A stretch of 64,000 nucleotides of DNA from JANNBN01 sp031385545 (GCA_031385545.1 JANNBN010000121.1:1-64000), one strand, 5' to 3'; counted from the first letter of the stretch, positions 9,358-18,120 are shown. Numbers and translations: made by a program. Notes: generated from the sequence alone by a model not told the origin.

Positions 9358-10252
9358 ATCGGCCGATTCCTTCGGCAGACCGGAGTGGGTTCAGCACCTG
9401 GGTCACCACTCGGTGCACATGCTCGGTCGTCTGCGGATGCCCGAAGTCCAACACGAAATGGTCCACGCCGATGGATCGAAGCTGCGCCAGATCATCGAGC
9501 ATCTGTGCCGATTCGGCGTCGGAAGATGGAAGCTCCCGCTCGATGGTCACAATCAACTCAATGTCGTCCGGGTTACGGCCCGCTGTCTCGGCCGAGGCAC
9601 GCACAATGTCTCGCTTGCGCGTCCACTTCTCTTCGTCGCCGGACCAGAAGCTGTTCCACGCGTCGGCAAGGCGACCGACGAGAGGCAGGCCGATCTGTTC
9701 GCCCGACGCGCCGACACAGATCGGTGGCACCACCGAAGGCAGAGGAGGCGCGGCTGCTTCGGTAATTGAAAAGTACTTTCCCTCGTAGGAGGGAAGGTCC
9801 CGGGTCCACATCGCCCGGCAGATATTGATGACGTCTTCAAGTTGTCCGAACCGCACGGCAGGTCGCGGGAACTCGTACCCGTATGCCTGATACTCCGGCT
9901 CACGCCAGCCGGCACCGATGCCCAGCATGAACCGCCCTTCGCTGAGTGTCTGCAAGGTGGCGGCCATCTTGGCTGTCAGTGCCGGAGGGCGGTATCCGTG
10001 ACCCAACACGTGGTGGCACAGCAACACGTTGGGAAACTTCGCCGCTAGCCACGTGAGCGTGGTCCACGCCTCGAGGAATGGGTCGGTCTTCGCATCGAAC
10101 CCGTAGAAATGGTCCGCAACCCACAGCGAATCGAAATGCTGCAAGGCGGTCGGCAGGATGTTGCGTTCCTGGAACATGACGATGGGCTGATGGTCACTCC
10201 AACGGTTCCCGATGACCGGTGACAGCCAACCAAATTTCAGATCAGTGCTCAT
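9356..10252 (-). CDS. LLM-class flavin/F420-dependent oxidoreductase
   Basis: The 298-residue protein is a bacterial luciferase-like TIM-barrel oxidoreductase. It shows LKFGWLSPVIG at the first strand, FDSLWVADHFYG, a LAAKFPNVLLCHHVLGHGYRPPALTAKMAATLQTLSEGRFMLGIGAGWREPEYQAYGYEF block and PPICVGASGEQIGLPLVGRLAD, all typical of the family. Whether it uses FMN or F420 cannot be decided by eye. The start at 10252 was chosen over a 21-codon extension lying in the operator region. It is divergent from a second, distantly related LLM gene. Confidence 0.85.
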   Translation of the reverse strand: MSTDLKFGWLSPVIGNRWSDHQPIVMFQERNILPTALQHFDSLWVADHFYGFDAKTDPFLEAWTTLTWLAAKFPNVLLCHHVLGHGYRPPALTAKMAATLQTLSEGRFMLGIGAGWREPEYQAYGYEFPRPAVRFGQLEDVINICRAMWTRDLPSYEGKYFSITEAAAPPLPSVVPPICVGASGEQIGLPLVGRLADAWNSFWSGDEEKWTRKRDIVRASAETAGRNPDDIELIVTIERELPSSDAESAQMLDDLAQLRSIGVDHFVLDFGHPQTTEHVHRVVTQVLNPLRSAEGIGR

Positions 10253-10271
10253 GCGAGCAGTCTGCCGCACG

Positions 10272-10318
10272 AAGTTGTGGGCTGTGGTGCGCCCGCGGTA
10301 CAACACAACCCACAACTT
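10272..10318. promoter_or_regulatory. Inverted repeat AAGTTGTGGG...CCCACAACTT in a divergent LLM promoter
   Basis: Perfect 10-bp arms (10272-10281 and 10309-10318), separated by 27 bp, sit in the 92-bp gap between two divergently transcribed LLM oxidoreductase genes. The half-site AGTTGTGG recurs beside the GTTGCGC palindromes at 9328 and 44578. The position suggests an operator for both genes; the binding protein is unknown. Confidence 0.55.
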
Positions 10319-10344
10319 TCCGAGTGGGTCATACTGTGCACGAG

Positions 10345-11610
10345 ATGAAGTTCGTGTGGTTCAACCTGATGCCATGGCCCGACCTCCCGGATGACTTCCG
10401 TGAGAACCACCGGTCGGTGTGGGTGGACATCGACCAGAAGCTGTTCGACCCCAAGCGCGCCAACGCGCTGTACCACCAGTACATGGATCAGCTGGAGTAC
10501 GCCGATTCGATGGGCTTCGACGGCATCGGTGTGAACGAGCATCATCAAAACGCTTATGGCATCATGCCGAGCCCCAACCTCATCGCAGCAGGCCTCGCTC
10601 GACGCACCAGCAACGCCGCCATCTGCGTGATCGGCAATTCCATCGCCCTGTACAACCCACCCATCCGCGTGGCCGAGGAGTTCGCGATGCTCGACTGCAT
10701 CAGCGGCGGCAGGTTGGTCGCAGGTTTCCCGGTCGGCACGCCGATGGACACGAACTTCTCCTACGGTCAAATCCCTGCGCTCACTCGCAAGAAGTACGCC
10801 GAGAACCATGACCTGATCATGCGCGCCTGGAAGGAAACCGAGCCGTTTGCCTTCGATGGTGAGTTCAACCAGCTGCGATACGTGAACTGCTGGCCGAAGC
10901 CCATTCAGCAACCTCACCCGCCGGTCTACATCCCCGGTGGCGGGTCGATCGAAACGTGGGACTTCTGCATCGAGAACGACTACAACTACTCGTACCTTTC
11001 GTACTCCGGCTACAAGGCCGGCAAGCTCCTGATGGACGGCTACTGGGAGCGGGTCGCTGCTCTGGGTAAGGACGACTCGCCGTATCGTGCCTCTTTCGCG
11101 CAGACGATCTGTGTCGCAGAGAACGACGCTCAGGCAGAAGATCTGTACGCCGAGCACATTCTGTATTTCTACAACCGGTGTCTGCACGTGTACCCCGGGT
11201 TCGCCGATCCACCCGGGTATCGCACCGTCAAGACGATCAAAGCAGGCGCGCTCAGCCAGCTCCGCCGCTCCAGTCAACAGGCCTTCACCTCGCTCACGTG
11301 GAAGAACCTGGTCGACGGCGGTTACGTCATCGCCGGCGGTCCCGACACCGTACGCGAACGTATGGAAGACATGATCAAGTCGTTGCGCGTCGGCCTGGTG
11401 TTCGGCCTGTTCCATCAGGGCAACATGCCTGACTGGAAGACCCGCTACAACACGCAGATGTTCGCCCAAAAAGTGATGCCGCAGCTGCGCAACATGTGGC
11501 CCGAACACACACATGACAACCGGTGGTGGATCAAGCCGATGGATGGTCGTGTGCAGCCCGAGGTCACGTTCACCGATCGCCTGAGGGACAGCCCTGGGCC
11601 CCACTCATGA
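10345..11610 (+). CDS. LLM-class flavin-dependent oxidoreductase (long, monooxygenase-like)
   Basis: The 421-residue protein belongs to the luciferase-like superfamily but to a longer branch than its divergent neighbour. Landmarks are EYADSMGFDGIGVNEHHQNAYG, an N-terminal barrel signature of LLM monooxygenases, SNAAICVIGNSIALYNPPIRVAEEFAMLDCISGGRLVAGFPVGT (substrate/cofactor shell) and VYIPGGGSIETWDF. The ATG at 10345 was chosen; a GTG three codons earlier is possible. The stop overlaps the next gene's ATG (ATGA), so the oxidoreductase and the hydrolase form an operon, suggesting sequential action on one substrate. Confidence 0.83.
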   Translation: MKFVWFNLMPWPDLPDDFRENHRSVWVDIDQKLFDPKRANALYHQYMDQLEYADSMGFDGIGVNEHHQNAYGIMPSPNLIAAGLARRTSNAAICVIGNSIALYNPPIRVAEEFAMLDCISGGRLVAGFPVGTPMDTNFSYGQIPALTRKKYAENHDLIMRAWKETEPFAFDGEFNQLRYVNCWPKPIQQPHPPVYIPGGGSIETWDFCIENDYNYSYLSYSGYKAGKLLMDGYWERVAALGKDDSPYRASFAQTICVAENDAQAEDLYAEHILYFYNRCLHVYPGFADPPGYRTVKTIKAGALSQLRRSSQQAFTSLTWKNLVDGGYVIAGGPDTVRERMEDMIKSLRVGLVFGLFHQGNMPDWKTRYNTQMFAQKVMPQLRNMWPEHTHDNRWWIKPMDGRVQPEVTFTDRLRDSPGPHS

Positions 11611-12524
11611 GCGCTCCGTCAACGTCGGCGCCGCTGTCGGTCGATTCGCCGCAAGCTTCGACCGGGTACCGGTCGATCGAGGTCACGACGCAACGAGGTT
11701 TGACCGCAGCAGTTCGCATCTACGGCGACGGGGACGCTGGCGGCGACAAGTACTCGCCCATTGTCTTCTTCCACGGGTTCATGGGCCTCTTCGAGTCCGA
11801 GCCGCTGCTTGAGATGCTCGGCCGAGAGTACGCGGTGTATGCGCCTGTTCTGCCCGGGTACGGACCGGAGTCACCGGAGTCGGGCGAAACGGTCCTCGAT
11901 GACATGCTCGATCTCACGCTGCACGGGTGGGACCTGGTTCAGGCCATCACCGGCGGAAGCGAAACCCGGCCTGGTGACTTCGGCAACGTTCACCTGATGG
12001 GTCACGACATGGGCGCAATGATCACGGCCGAGATGGCTGCCGTGTCGCCGACCAGCGTTGATCGATTGACCTTGATCAGCCCGTTGGGGATGTGGGACCC
12101 GGCCGCTCCGATCCGAGACATCTTTTCGCAGTTGCCGTTCGAGTTCCCCTCGTTGTTGTTCGCTGATGCTGCAGCAGGAACGGCGCTCCTTGCGGGTGGA
12201 CTGGACTTTGAAAATCCAGCCGCCATCGAGGCATTCCAAGTTCGCAACTCACGTCGGCTCGGGTTCGCCGGGAAGCTGCTGTTCCCCATCCCCAACCGTC
12301 GGCTGAGTAAGCGCGCATACCGTATCGGAGCGCCAACAACGCTCATCTGGGGCGAATCGGATGCGCTCACTCCCCCGCTGCCCTACGCCTCGACCTGGGA
12401 CACCGCAATTCCCCGATGCACCACAACTATCGTGCCCGACGCCGGCCATTGCGTACACCTGGAGCAGCCGACACGTTGCGCGGAGATCGTCGCAAGCGGA
12501 CCAGTCAGCCAACGGTTGCGGTGA
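11607..12524 (+). CDS. Alpha/beta hydrolase with an Asp nucleophile (epoxide-hydrolase/dehalogenase-like)
   Basis: The 305-residue protein has an alpha/beta-hydrolase fold: oxyanion region VFFHGFMGLF, nucleophile elbow LMGHDMGA (Asp about residue 134, replacing the usual Ser), acid in WGESDALTPP and His in VPDAGHCVHLEQP. An Asp in the elbow is typical of epoxide hydrolases and haloalkane dehalogenases, not esterases. The start overlaps the LLM stop by four bases. The pairing suggests an oxygenation/hydrolysis sequence on an unknown compound. The 3' end overlaps the convergent methyltransferase by 20 bases. Confidence 0.8.
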   Translation: MSAPSTSAPLSVDSPQASTGYRSIEVTTQRGLTAAVRIYGDGDAGGDKYSPIVFFHGFMGLFESEPLLEMLGREYAVYAPVLPGYGPESPESGETVLDDMLDLTLHGWDLVQAITGGSETRPGDFGNVHLMGHDMGAMITAEMAAVSPTSVDRLTLISPLGMWDPAAPIRDIFSQLPFEFPSLLFADAAAGTALLAGGLDFENPAAIEAFQVRNSRRLGFAGKLLFPIPNRRLSKRAYRIGAPTTLIWGESDALTPPLPYASTWDTAIPRCTTTIVPDAGHCVHLEQPTRCAEIVASGPVSQRLR

Positions 12525-13155
12525 CGTAGCGAATCCGGAGATCGGCGACATCGGGGCTGCCCGGCATGTACTCCTGTGGTTCGGTCCAGGAGACAGCAGA
12601 CAGTGCTCCTGCGGTTCGCATCGCTTCGAGCGCGTCCCCAAAGTTGCAGGCGTCCCACAGGTCTGTACGGTGGGTGAACATGATCACTCCACCCGATCTC
12701 ACAATACGGATGAAATCCCTCACGACGTCGGCCGGATGGTGTGCGTAACTCAGGACTCCGACACAGGTGACCGCACCGTATGACCCGTCGTCGAAGGGCA
12801 GTACGTCTTGGTTGAAGTCGTGCAGGGTCAGAGACCGGTACACCGCAGTACAGCGCGCAGCATCGAGCGATACCGGTGACAGGTCAACTCCGTCGATATC
12901 TGTGAAACCCACCGCCGCCAATCCACGACCCACAAGGCCGGTGCCGCACCCGACGTCGAGCACCGGGCCAACCGCTCCGGAGTCAACCAAGAGCCGGGAT
13001 GCCACCGCCGGCGCGTCGTAGCGCCAGGCATCGACCAGCTCAGTGTCATAGGTCGCCACCCACGCGTCGTAGCGCTGGGCGATTTCTCCGGAGTCCGTCA
13101 ACGGTTCACGAAGCCAACTCGCATCGTTGGCAGCCGGCTGCTCAGGAGGGTTCAC
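12505..13155 (-). CDS. SAM-dependent methyltransferase (Methyltransf_11-like)
   Basis: The 216-residue protein has a single Rossmann methyltransferase domain: VLDVGCGTGLVGRGLA (motif I), IDGVDLSP, LPFDDGSYGAVTCVGVLSYAHH and RIVRSGGVIMFTH. The N-terminal segment GEIAQRYDAWVATYDTELVDAWRYDAPA is the usual cap of small-molecule methyltransferases such as the UbiE/WBSCR27-like group. The substrate is unknown. It is convergent with, and overlaps, the hydrolase gene, so it is probably not functionally tied to it. Confidence 0.8.
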   Translation of the reverse strand: MNPPEQPAANDASWLREPLTDSGEIAQRYDAWVATYDTELVDAWRYDAPAVASRLLVDSGAVGPVLDVGCGTGLVGRGLAAVGFTDIDGVDLSPVSLDAARCTAVYRSLTLHDFNQDVLPFDDGSYGAVTCVGVLSYAHHPADVVRDFIRIVRSGGVIMFTHRTDLWDACNFGDALEAMRTAGALSAVSWTEPQEYMPGSPDVADLRIRYVTATVG

Positions 13156-13220
13156 AGCGCCATCCTGTCATCGTGAGGTGCGACGTAGGGTGACAAGGTG
13201 CCAGCGTTCCACTTTTGCCC

Positions 13221-14297
13221 ATGACGGACCGACGCCTCGCTCCGGGTGTGACCCAGGCCCTCATGGCAGCCTTGGTCTTCGGCGCGTCGACCCCATTCGC
13301 GAAACGACTCGGCGCTGGCGTCAACCCGGTCGTCGTCGCCGGTTTGCTCTACTTGGGAAGCGGGCTCGGTCTCGGCGCGAGCCTGCTGGTTCGTCCGTCG
13401 GCTGGTCGCGAAGCCAGACTTCGGCGCGCCGACGGTCTGCCCCTTGCCGGCGTGCTGCTGTTCGGCGGGATATTGGCCCCCGTGCTGCTTCTGGTCGGGC
13501 TGCGCACCACCCCGTCGGCAACGGCATCGCTGCTGCTGAACCTCGAAGCGGTGTTCACGGCGCTCGGCGCATGGGTTCTGCTCCGGGAACACGCCGATCG
13601 GCGAATCGTCATCGGCATGCTGGTGATCGTCGCAGGCGGAGTTCTGCTGTCGTTCCAGTCCACCGGCGGGTTCGGCGTCACCGTCGGTTCCGTTGCGATC
13701 GCAGCCGCTTGTCTCTGCTGGGGTATCGACAACGTGGTGACGCGGCCGCTGTCGATTCGCGACCCGCGCCAGATTGCGGCGGCAAAAGGGCTGGCAGCAG
13801 GAAGCGTCAACCTCGCAATGGGGTTGCTGATCGGCGGCACCCTGCCGTCGGTCGGACGCATTGTTGCCACCATGGTCACCGGCCTCGTCGGATACGGGTT
13901 GAGCCTCGTCCTGTACGTTCGAGCCGTCCGTTCCCTCGGGACAGCTCGTACGGGCGCTTACTATGCCGCCGCTCCTTTCATCGGCGCAGGAATCGGGCTG
14001 GTGTGGCTGCGCGAGCCGGTCGGACGGTTGTTCCTGCCAGCGCTCGGGCTGATGGCCGTCGGGTTGGCTATCCATCTCACCGAACAGCACGGGCATCGCC
14101 ACCTCCACGCACCGATTCTTCACGCGCACGGCCACGACCACGCTGACCCGCACCACGAGCATGACCTCGGCGGCGCTGCTGACCCCGCTGACCCCGCTGA
14201 CCCTGCTGCCGGCACCCATGAACTCGAACACGCACACACGGCAGTGACCCACGAACACGGCCACACTCCCGATACGCATCACCGCCACAGGCATTGA
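13221..14297 (+). CDS. EamA/DMT-family transporter with a His-rich cytosolic tail
   Basis: The 358-residue protein has about ten hydrophobic helices in two EamA repeats (SATASLLLNLEAVFTALGAWVLLREH in repeat 1; GTARTGAYYAAAPFIGAGIGLVWLREP in repeat 2), typical of drug/metabolite exporters. The last 70 or so residues are extraordinary: about 20 His mixed with Asp/Glu (HGHRHLHAP, HAHGHDHADPHHEHD, HEHGHTPDTHHRHRH), broken by a DPA tripeptide repeat coded by 9-bp repeats near 14178-14207. Such tails bind Ni, Zn or Co in other transporters, so metal export or metal-sensing is plausible but inferred. The start is ATG 13221; TTG two codons earlier is unlikely. Confidence 0.85.
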   Translation: MTDRRLAPGVTQALMAALVFGASTPFAKRLGAGVNPVVVAGLLYLGSGLGLGASLLVRPSAGREARLRRADGLPLAGVLLFGGILAPVLLLVGLRTTPSATASLLLNLEAVFTALGAWVLLREHADRRIVIGMLVIVAGGVLLSFQSTGGFGVTVGSVAIAAACLCWGIDNVVTRPLSIRDPRQIAAAKGLAAGSVNLAMGLLIGGTLPSVGRIVATMVTGLVGYGLSLVLYVRAVRSLGTARTGAYYAAAPFIGAGIGLVWLREPVGRLFLPALGLMAVGLAIHLTEQHGHRHLHAPILHAHGHDHADPHHEHDLGGAADPADPADPAAGTHELEHAHTAVTHEHGHTPDTHHRHRH

Positions 14298-14300
14298 CCC

Positions 14301-14328
14301 GTCGAACCGGTACGGTCGAACCGGTACG
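14301..14328. repeat. Exact 14-bp tandem duplication
   Basis: GTCGAACCGGTACG occurs twice head to tail (14301-14314, 14315-14328) in the gap between the EamA gene stop and the 2OG-oxygenase start. It probably arose by slippage and may affect the spacing of the downstream promoter or ribosome site. Confidence 0.8.
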
Positions 14329-14337
14329 GTTGGCTGG

Positions 14338-15417
14338 ATGGGAACGCACAACGTGTGGCACGCGCCTGTGACGAACAGTCTGCCGGTCATCGACCTTGCA
14401 CCATTTGCAGATGCAGCACGGGCCGACCCCCACGCGGCAGGGGTCGCTGCTCAGCTCGACACCGCGCTGTGTTCCACGGGTTTCGTGCTCCTGGCAAATC
14501 ATGGGGTCACACCTGTTGCCAAGCAAGGTCTTCTTGACGCCATGCATCAGTTCTTCGCACTGCCGCATGAGGAGAAGAACCGCCTGAGCATTGCAAACTC
14601 ATCTGCGCACAGAGGATATGTGGGCATAGCAGCAGAGTCGCTCGACAATGCCAACACGATGGCGGGTGACTTGAAGGAAACGCTGGACACCGGGCCTGAA
14701 CATGCTGACGACCATCCCGAAGTTGTTGCCGGGACACCCTTGCACGGGCCGAACCAGATCCCCGACCTGCCTGGTTTCCGCGCCGCCTTCGAGGACTACC
14801 GCTCTCAGGTGATCGAAGCGGCTGAGCGGGCGCAACGCGCCATGGCGTTGGCGCTTGGATGTGCGCCGGATGCGCTGCTCACACTCGGCGAGACGTTCTA
14901 CAACCTGCGGATGATCCACTATCCGGCTCGGAGCCGGGTAACTCCCGAGGCAGGTCAGTTGGGCTGCGGGGCCCATACCGACTACGGATCGCTCACCCTG
15001 CTGGCCGACGACGGAGTAGGCGGGCTGCAGGTGATGCAGCGCAACGGACAATGGATCGATATCACGGTTCCCGACGACATGCTGGTCATGAACCTCGGCG
15101 ACCTGATGGCTATCTGGACCAACGACAGGTGGGTATCGAACCCACACCGTGTGGTGAACCCGCCAGCGCAGGATCGCTACTCCATTCCGCTGTTCGTCAC
15201 ACCGCCGTACCACGCGTGGATCGAGTGCCTCCCGTCGTGCAGCGCCGGCGGCACCAAGTATGCGCCGATGCAAGCCGGCCCGTATCTCCTGTCCCGCTTC
15301 GACGCCACCCATAGCTACCGGAACGAACTTCTTGCGGCCTACAACGAGACCACCGAACGACAGCCGACCGGGAACTCGACAGCCGGCCGTCCCCGCCCCG
15401 ACACACCGACGACATGA
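14338..15417 (+). CDS. Isopenicillin-N-synthase-like 2OG-Fe(II) oxygenase
   Basis: The 359-residue protein has the DIOX_N segment (LPVIDLAPFADAARADPHAAGVAAQLDTALCSTGFVLLANHGV) and a 2OG-FeII_Oxy domain. The iron ligands HxD are in GAHTDYGSLTLL and the distal His in NPHRVV. The 2-oxoglutarate-binding RxS is DRYSIPLF. All catalytic residues are present. This family hydroxylates or cyclises small molecules; bacterial members are rarely assigned a substrate. The stop overlaps the acetyltransferase start (ATGA), so the two are co-translated. Confidence 0.87.
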   Translation: MGTHNVWHAPVTNSLPVIDLAPFADAARADPHAAGVAAQLDTALCSTGFVLLANHGVTPVAKQGLLDAMHQFFALPHEEKNRLSIANSSAHRGYVGIAAESLDNANTMAGDLKETLDTGPEHADDHPEVVAGTPLHGPNQIPDLPGFRAAFEDYRSQVIEAAERAQRAMALALGCAPDALLTLGETFYNLRMIHYPARSRVTPEAGQLGCGAHTDYGSLTLLADDGVGGLQVMQRNGQWIDITVPDDMLVMNLGDLMAIWTNDRWVSNPHRVVNPPAQDRYSIPLFVTPPYHAWIECLPSCSAGGTKYAPMQAGPYLLSRFDATHSYRNELLAAYNETTERQPTGNSTAGRPRPDTPTT

Positions 15418-15968
15418 CCCCCGACATTCCAATACTGCACACCGCGCGGCTGACGCTTCGGGCGTTGAGCAACTCGGACTTCGAACCGATGGCAGCGTTT
15501 TACGCAGATCCCATTTCGCGTTTCTACGGCGGGCCGTGCGAGCGAGAAGACGCGTGGCGGAAATTCGCTGTCTATCCCGGCCATTGGGTGCTGCGCGGAT
15601 ACGGTCCGTGGGCAATCGCAGAATCGGCGACAGGTCGGTTCGTGGGCCTGACCGGACCGTGGTTTCCCGATGGGTGGATCGAACCCGAAATCACGTGGGC
15701 TCTCATCCCCGGACACCACGGCAAGGGCTATGCCACCGAAGCTGCTCGCGCTGCCCTCGAAGCGGCGTACAGCCTGTTCGGGTGGACGACAGCCGTCAGC
15801 GTGATCGCTACCGAGAACGCAGCGTCCATAGCCGTGGCCGAACGGCTCGGTGCAACTCGCGAAGCTTCCATGAGCTATCGGTACGGACCTGCATACCTCT
15901 ACCGACATCGCCCGCCCGAGACGCCCCCGTCGCAACAGCCGCACCAGCCGCACGAGGGCAGCGCGTAG
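15414..15968 (+). CDS. GNAT-family N-acetyltransferase (RimJ/RimL-like)
   Basis: The 184-residue protein is an Acetyltransf_3-type GNAT: N-terminal ILHTARLTLRALSNSDFEPMAAFYAD, then a beta-4/alpha-3 acetyl-CoA region WALIPGHHGKGYATEAARAALEAAY containing the pyrophosphate-binding Q/RxxGxG/A-like segment (HHGKGYA), and TAVSVIATENAASIAVAERLGATREA. It modifies an amino group of a protein N-terminus or small molecule; the target is unknown. Coupled to the 2OG oxygenase by an ATGA overlap. Confidence 0.87.
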   Translation: MTPDIPILHTARLTLRALSNSDFEPMAAFYADPISRFYGGPCEREDAWRKFAVYPGHWVLRGYGPWAIAESATGRFVGLTGPWFPDGWIEPEITWALIPGHHGKGYATEAARAALEAAYSLFGWTTAVSVIATENAASIAVAERLGATREASMSYRYGPAYLYRHRPPETPPSQQPHQPHEGSA

Positions 15969-15977
15969 ATTGGGCTG

Positions 15978-17012
15978 ATGCCGAGCAACAACGAACTGAC
16001 ACAGCCCAACCCGATTGCGCCCGCTCGAACCATCAACGGCCAATCGGTCAACCCGGTCGGGCTGGGATGCATGTCTCTCAGTTGGGCCTATGGCAAACCG
16101 CCGTCGGACGAAGACGGCGCCAAGCTGCTGCACCGGGCGCTGGACCTGGGCTACAACCACCTCGACACCGCCCGCATGTACGGGCTCGGCGCCAATGAGA
16201 CGCTGATCGGCAACACGCTGAGCAACCGACGTGACGAATTCTTCCTTGCATCGAAGACCGGCATCTTCGTCGACGGCGACACGCGCCGGATCGACTGTCG
16301 GCCCGAGGTCATCAAGGCCGCCTGCGACGAAAGCCTGAGCAAGCTGCAGACCGACCATATCGATCTGTACTACCTGCATCGTCGTGACTTCACCGTGCCG
16401 ATCGAAGAGTCGGTCGGAGCACTGGGCGAGCTGGTTGCGGCCGGCAAGATCGGTTCCATCGGACTGTCGGAAATGTCGTCGGCAACGGTCAGGGCAGCGC
16501 ACGCAGTTCACCCCATCGCTGCACTGCAGACCGAGTACTCACTCACGACTCGCAACCCAGAAATTGCCGTGCTGGATACCTGCCGTGGACTTGGTATCAC
16601 GTTCGTTGCGTTCTCGCCCGTCGCACGCGGCATGCTGGCCAACGGGCTGCGTGACCCCGCCACGCTTCCTGACAGCGACCTCCGCAAGACCTGGCCGCGG
16701 TTCGTCGGAGAGAACTGGGCACGCAACCTGGCTCTCGTCGATGCGTTCAACGACATCGCCCGGCAAGCCGGGGTCACTCCGGCGCAGCTCTCCCTCGGAT
16801 GGGTGCTGGCGGAGGCCGATCACATCGTGGTCATCCCGGGCACCGCAAACATCGATCACGTCGAGGAGAACATCGCGCAATCAGCATGGCGTCCATCGGC
16901 CGACGTGACAGAGGCACTGAACGCGCTGATCAACCAGCACACCGTTGCCGGACCCCGCTATCCATCGGCACAGCAGCGAACCATCGACACCGAGGAGTTC
17001 GCCGAGCTGTGA
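15978..17012 (+). CDS. Aldo/keto reductase
   Basis: The 344-residue protein is a complete NADPH-dependent aldo/keto reductase. Catalytic residues can be placed: Asp and Tyr in HLDTARMYGLGANETLIG, Lys in FFLASKTG and His in DLYYLHRRD. The C-terminal half has IGLSEMSSATVRAAH, LQTEYSLTTRNPE and the nicotinamide-cofactor region VVIPGTANIDHVEEN. It resembles the AKR13/AKR11-like bacterial group. It follows the GNAT gene by nine bases and is probably in the same operon. The substrate is unknown. Confidence 0.9.
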   Translation: MPSNNELTQPNPIAPARTINGQSVNPVGLGCMSLSWAYGKPPSDEDGAKLLHRALDLGYNHLDTARMYGLGANETLIGNTLSNRRDEFFLASKTGIFVDGDTRRIDCRPEVIKAACDESLSKLQTDHIDLYYLHRRDFTVPIEESVGALGELVAAGKIGSIGLSEMSSATVRAAHAVHPIAALQTEYSLTTRNPEIAVLDTCRGLGITFVAFSPVARGMLANGLRDPATLPDSDLRKTWPRFVGENWARNLALVDAFNDIARQAGVTPAQLSLGWVLAEADHIVVIPGTANIDHVEENIAQSAWRPSADVTEALNALINQHTVAGPRYPSAQQRTIDTEEFAEL

Positions 17013-17043
17013 TCCAGCGGCGGTCAGCGCACATACTGAACCG

Positions 17044-18120
17044 GTGACCTCGGTTTTCGACCCAGTCAGCTTCGACCATGGGCCGGCCATGAAGAACCGC
17101 TTCATGCTTGCCCCACTCACCAACCAGCAGAGCCATCCAGACGGCACACTCAGCCACGACGAGCAGCGCTGGCTGACCATGCGGGCCGAAGGTGGCTTCG
17201 GCCTCACCATGACCTGCGCGGCGTACGTGCAGCGCGTCGGCCAAGGTTTCGGCGGGCAGCTCGGCTGCTTCGGCAATGTTCACCTTGATGGACTGTCTCG
17301 CCTCTCCCGCGCCCTGCATGCAGAGGACACGCTGGCGATCATGCAGCTCCACCATGCCGGTCGGCGATCACCTGCAGATCTGATCGGCGAGGCACCCGTG
17401 TGCCCGTCGGACGACCCCGGCACCGGAGCCAGGGCCCTCGCAACTGAAGAAGTCGAACAGCTCGTAGAGGACTTCGTCGCTGCGGCACGGCGCTGCGAAC
17501 AGGCAGGTTTCGACGGTGTTGAACTGCACGGAGCGCACGACTACGTCATCTGCCAGTTCCTGTCACCGGAGACGAACCGACGCACTGACAGGTTCGGCGG
17601 ATCGCTTGAGAACCGGAGCAGGGTCCTGTTCGACATCATCGACGGAATCCGCGCCACTTGCCGACCTGACTTCAATCTATCTGTACGCTTATCACCCGAG
17701 CGGTTCGGGCTGCTCACGTCAGAAATCGAGCAGGTCTTCGTACGCCTCGCCGACACGCACCAAGTCGACTTCATCGACATGTCCCTCTGGGACGTCTTCA
17801 AGACCGGAATCGACGCGGGGTACGAGTCCCGGCGCCTTGTCGACGTGTTCGCCTCACTCCCACGTGGGTCGACCCGTCTCGCTGTTGCAGGCAAGCTCTA
17901 CGGCGCGCAGGATTGCCACAACACGCTCGACGCTGGCGCGGACATGGCTGTGATCGGACGCGGTGCGGTGCTGCACCACGACTTCCCCAACCAGGTTGCG
18001 AAGGACGATCAGTTCGTGGTGCGCCAGCTTCCCGTGCCAAAGGCGGTGCTACGCGCAGAAGGACTGTCCGATGCCTTCATCGGCTACATGAGCAACTGGA
18101 AGGGTTTCGTCGGCGACTGA
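17044..18120 (+). CDS. Old yellow enzyme-like NADH:flavin oxidoreductase
   Basis: The 358-residue FMN TIM-barrel protein starts at GTG 17044 (VTSVFDPVSF). It shows family motifs: MKNRFMLAPLTN at strand 1, IMQLHHAGRRS, FDGVELHGAHDYVICQFLSPETNRRTDRFGGSLENRSR (a textbook OYE signature) and DMAVIGRGAVLHHDFPNQ near the FMN phosphate. OYE members reduce activated C=C bonds. No iron-sulfur Cys cluster or extra C-terminal domain is present, so it is the short OYE type. It converges with the GrdB/PrdB-like gene. Confidence 0.9.
   Translation: MTSVFDPVSFDHGPAMKNRFMLAPLTNQQSHPDGTLSHDEQRWLTMRAEGGFGLTMTCAAYVQRVGQGFGGQLGCFGNVHLDGLSRLSRALHAEDTLAIMQLHHAGRRSPADLIGEAPVCPSDDPGTGARALATEEVEQLVEDFVAAARRCEQAGFDGVELHGAHDYVICQFLSPETNRRTDRFGGSLENRSRVLFDIIDGIRATCRPDFNLSVRLSPERFGLLTSEIEQVFVRLADTHQVDFIDMSLWDVFKTGIDAGYESRRLVDVFASLPRGSTRLAVAGKLYGAQDCHNTLDAGADMAVIGRGAVLHHDFPNQVAKDDQFVVRQLPVPKAVLRAEGLSDAFIGYMSNWKGFVGD

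Noticed and set aside
10249..11604. 451-residue minus-strand frame opposite the long LLM gene
   Set aside because: Typical GC-rich antisense shadow; no recognisable domain.
13152..14390. 412-residue minus-strand frame opposite the EamA gene
   Set aside because: It is antisense to a transporter with clear helices; its sequence is low-complexity and unlike any family.
14599..15615. 338-residue minus-strand frame opposite the 2OG oxygenase
   Set aside because: The plus-strand gene has catalytic motifs; the antisense frame does not.
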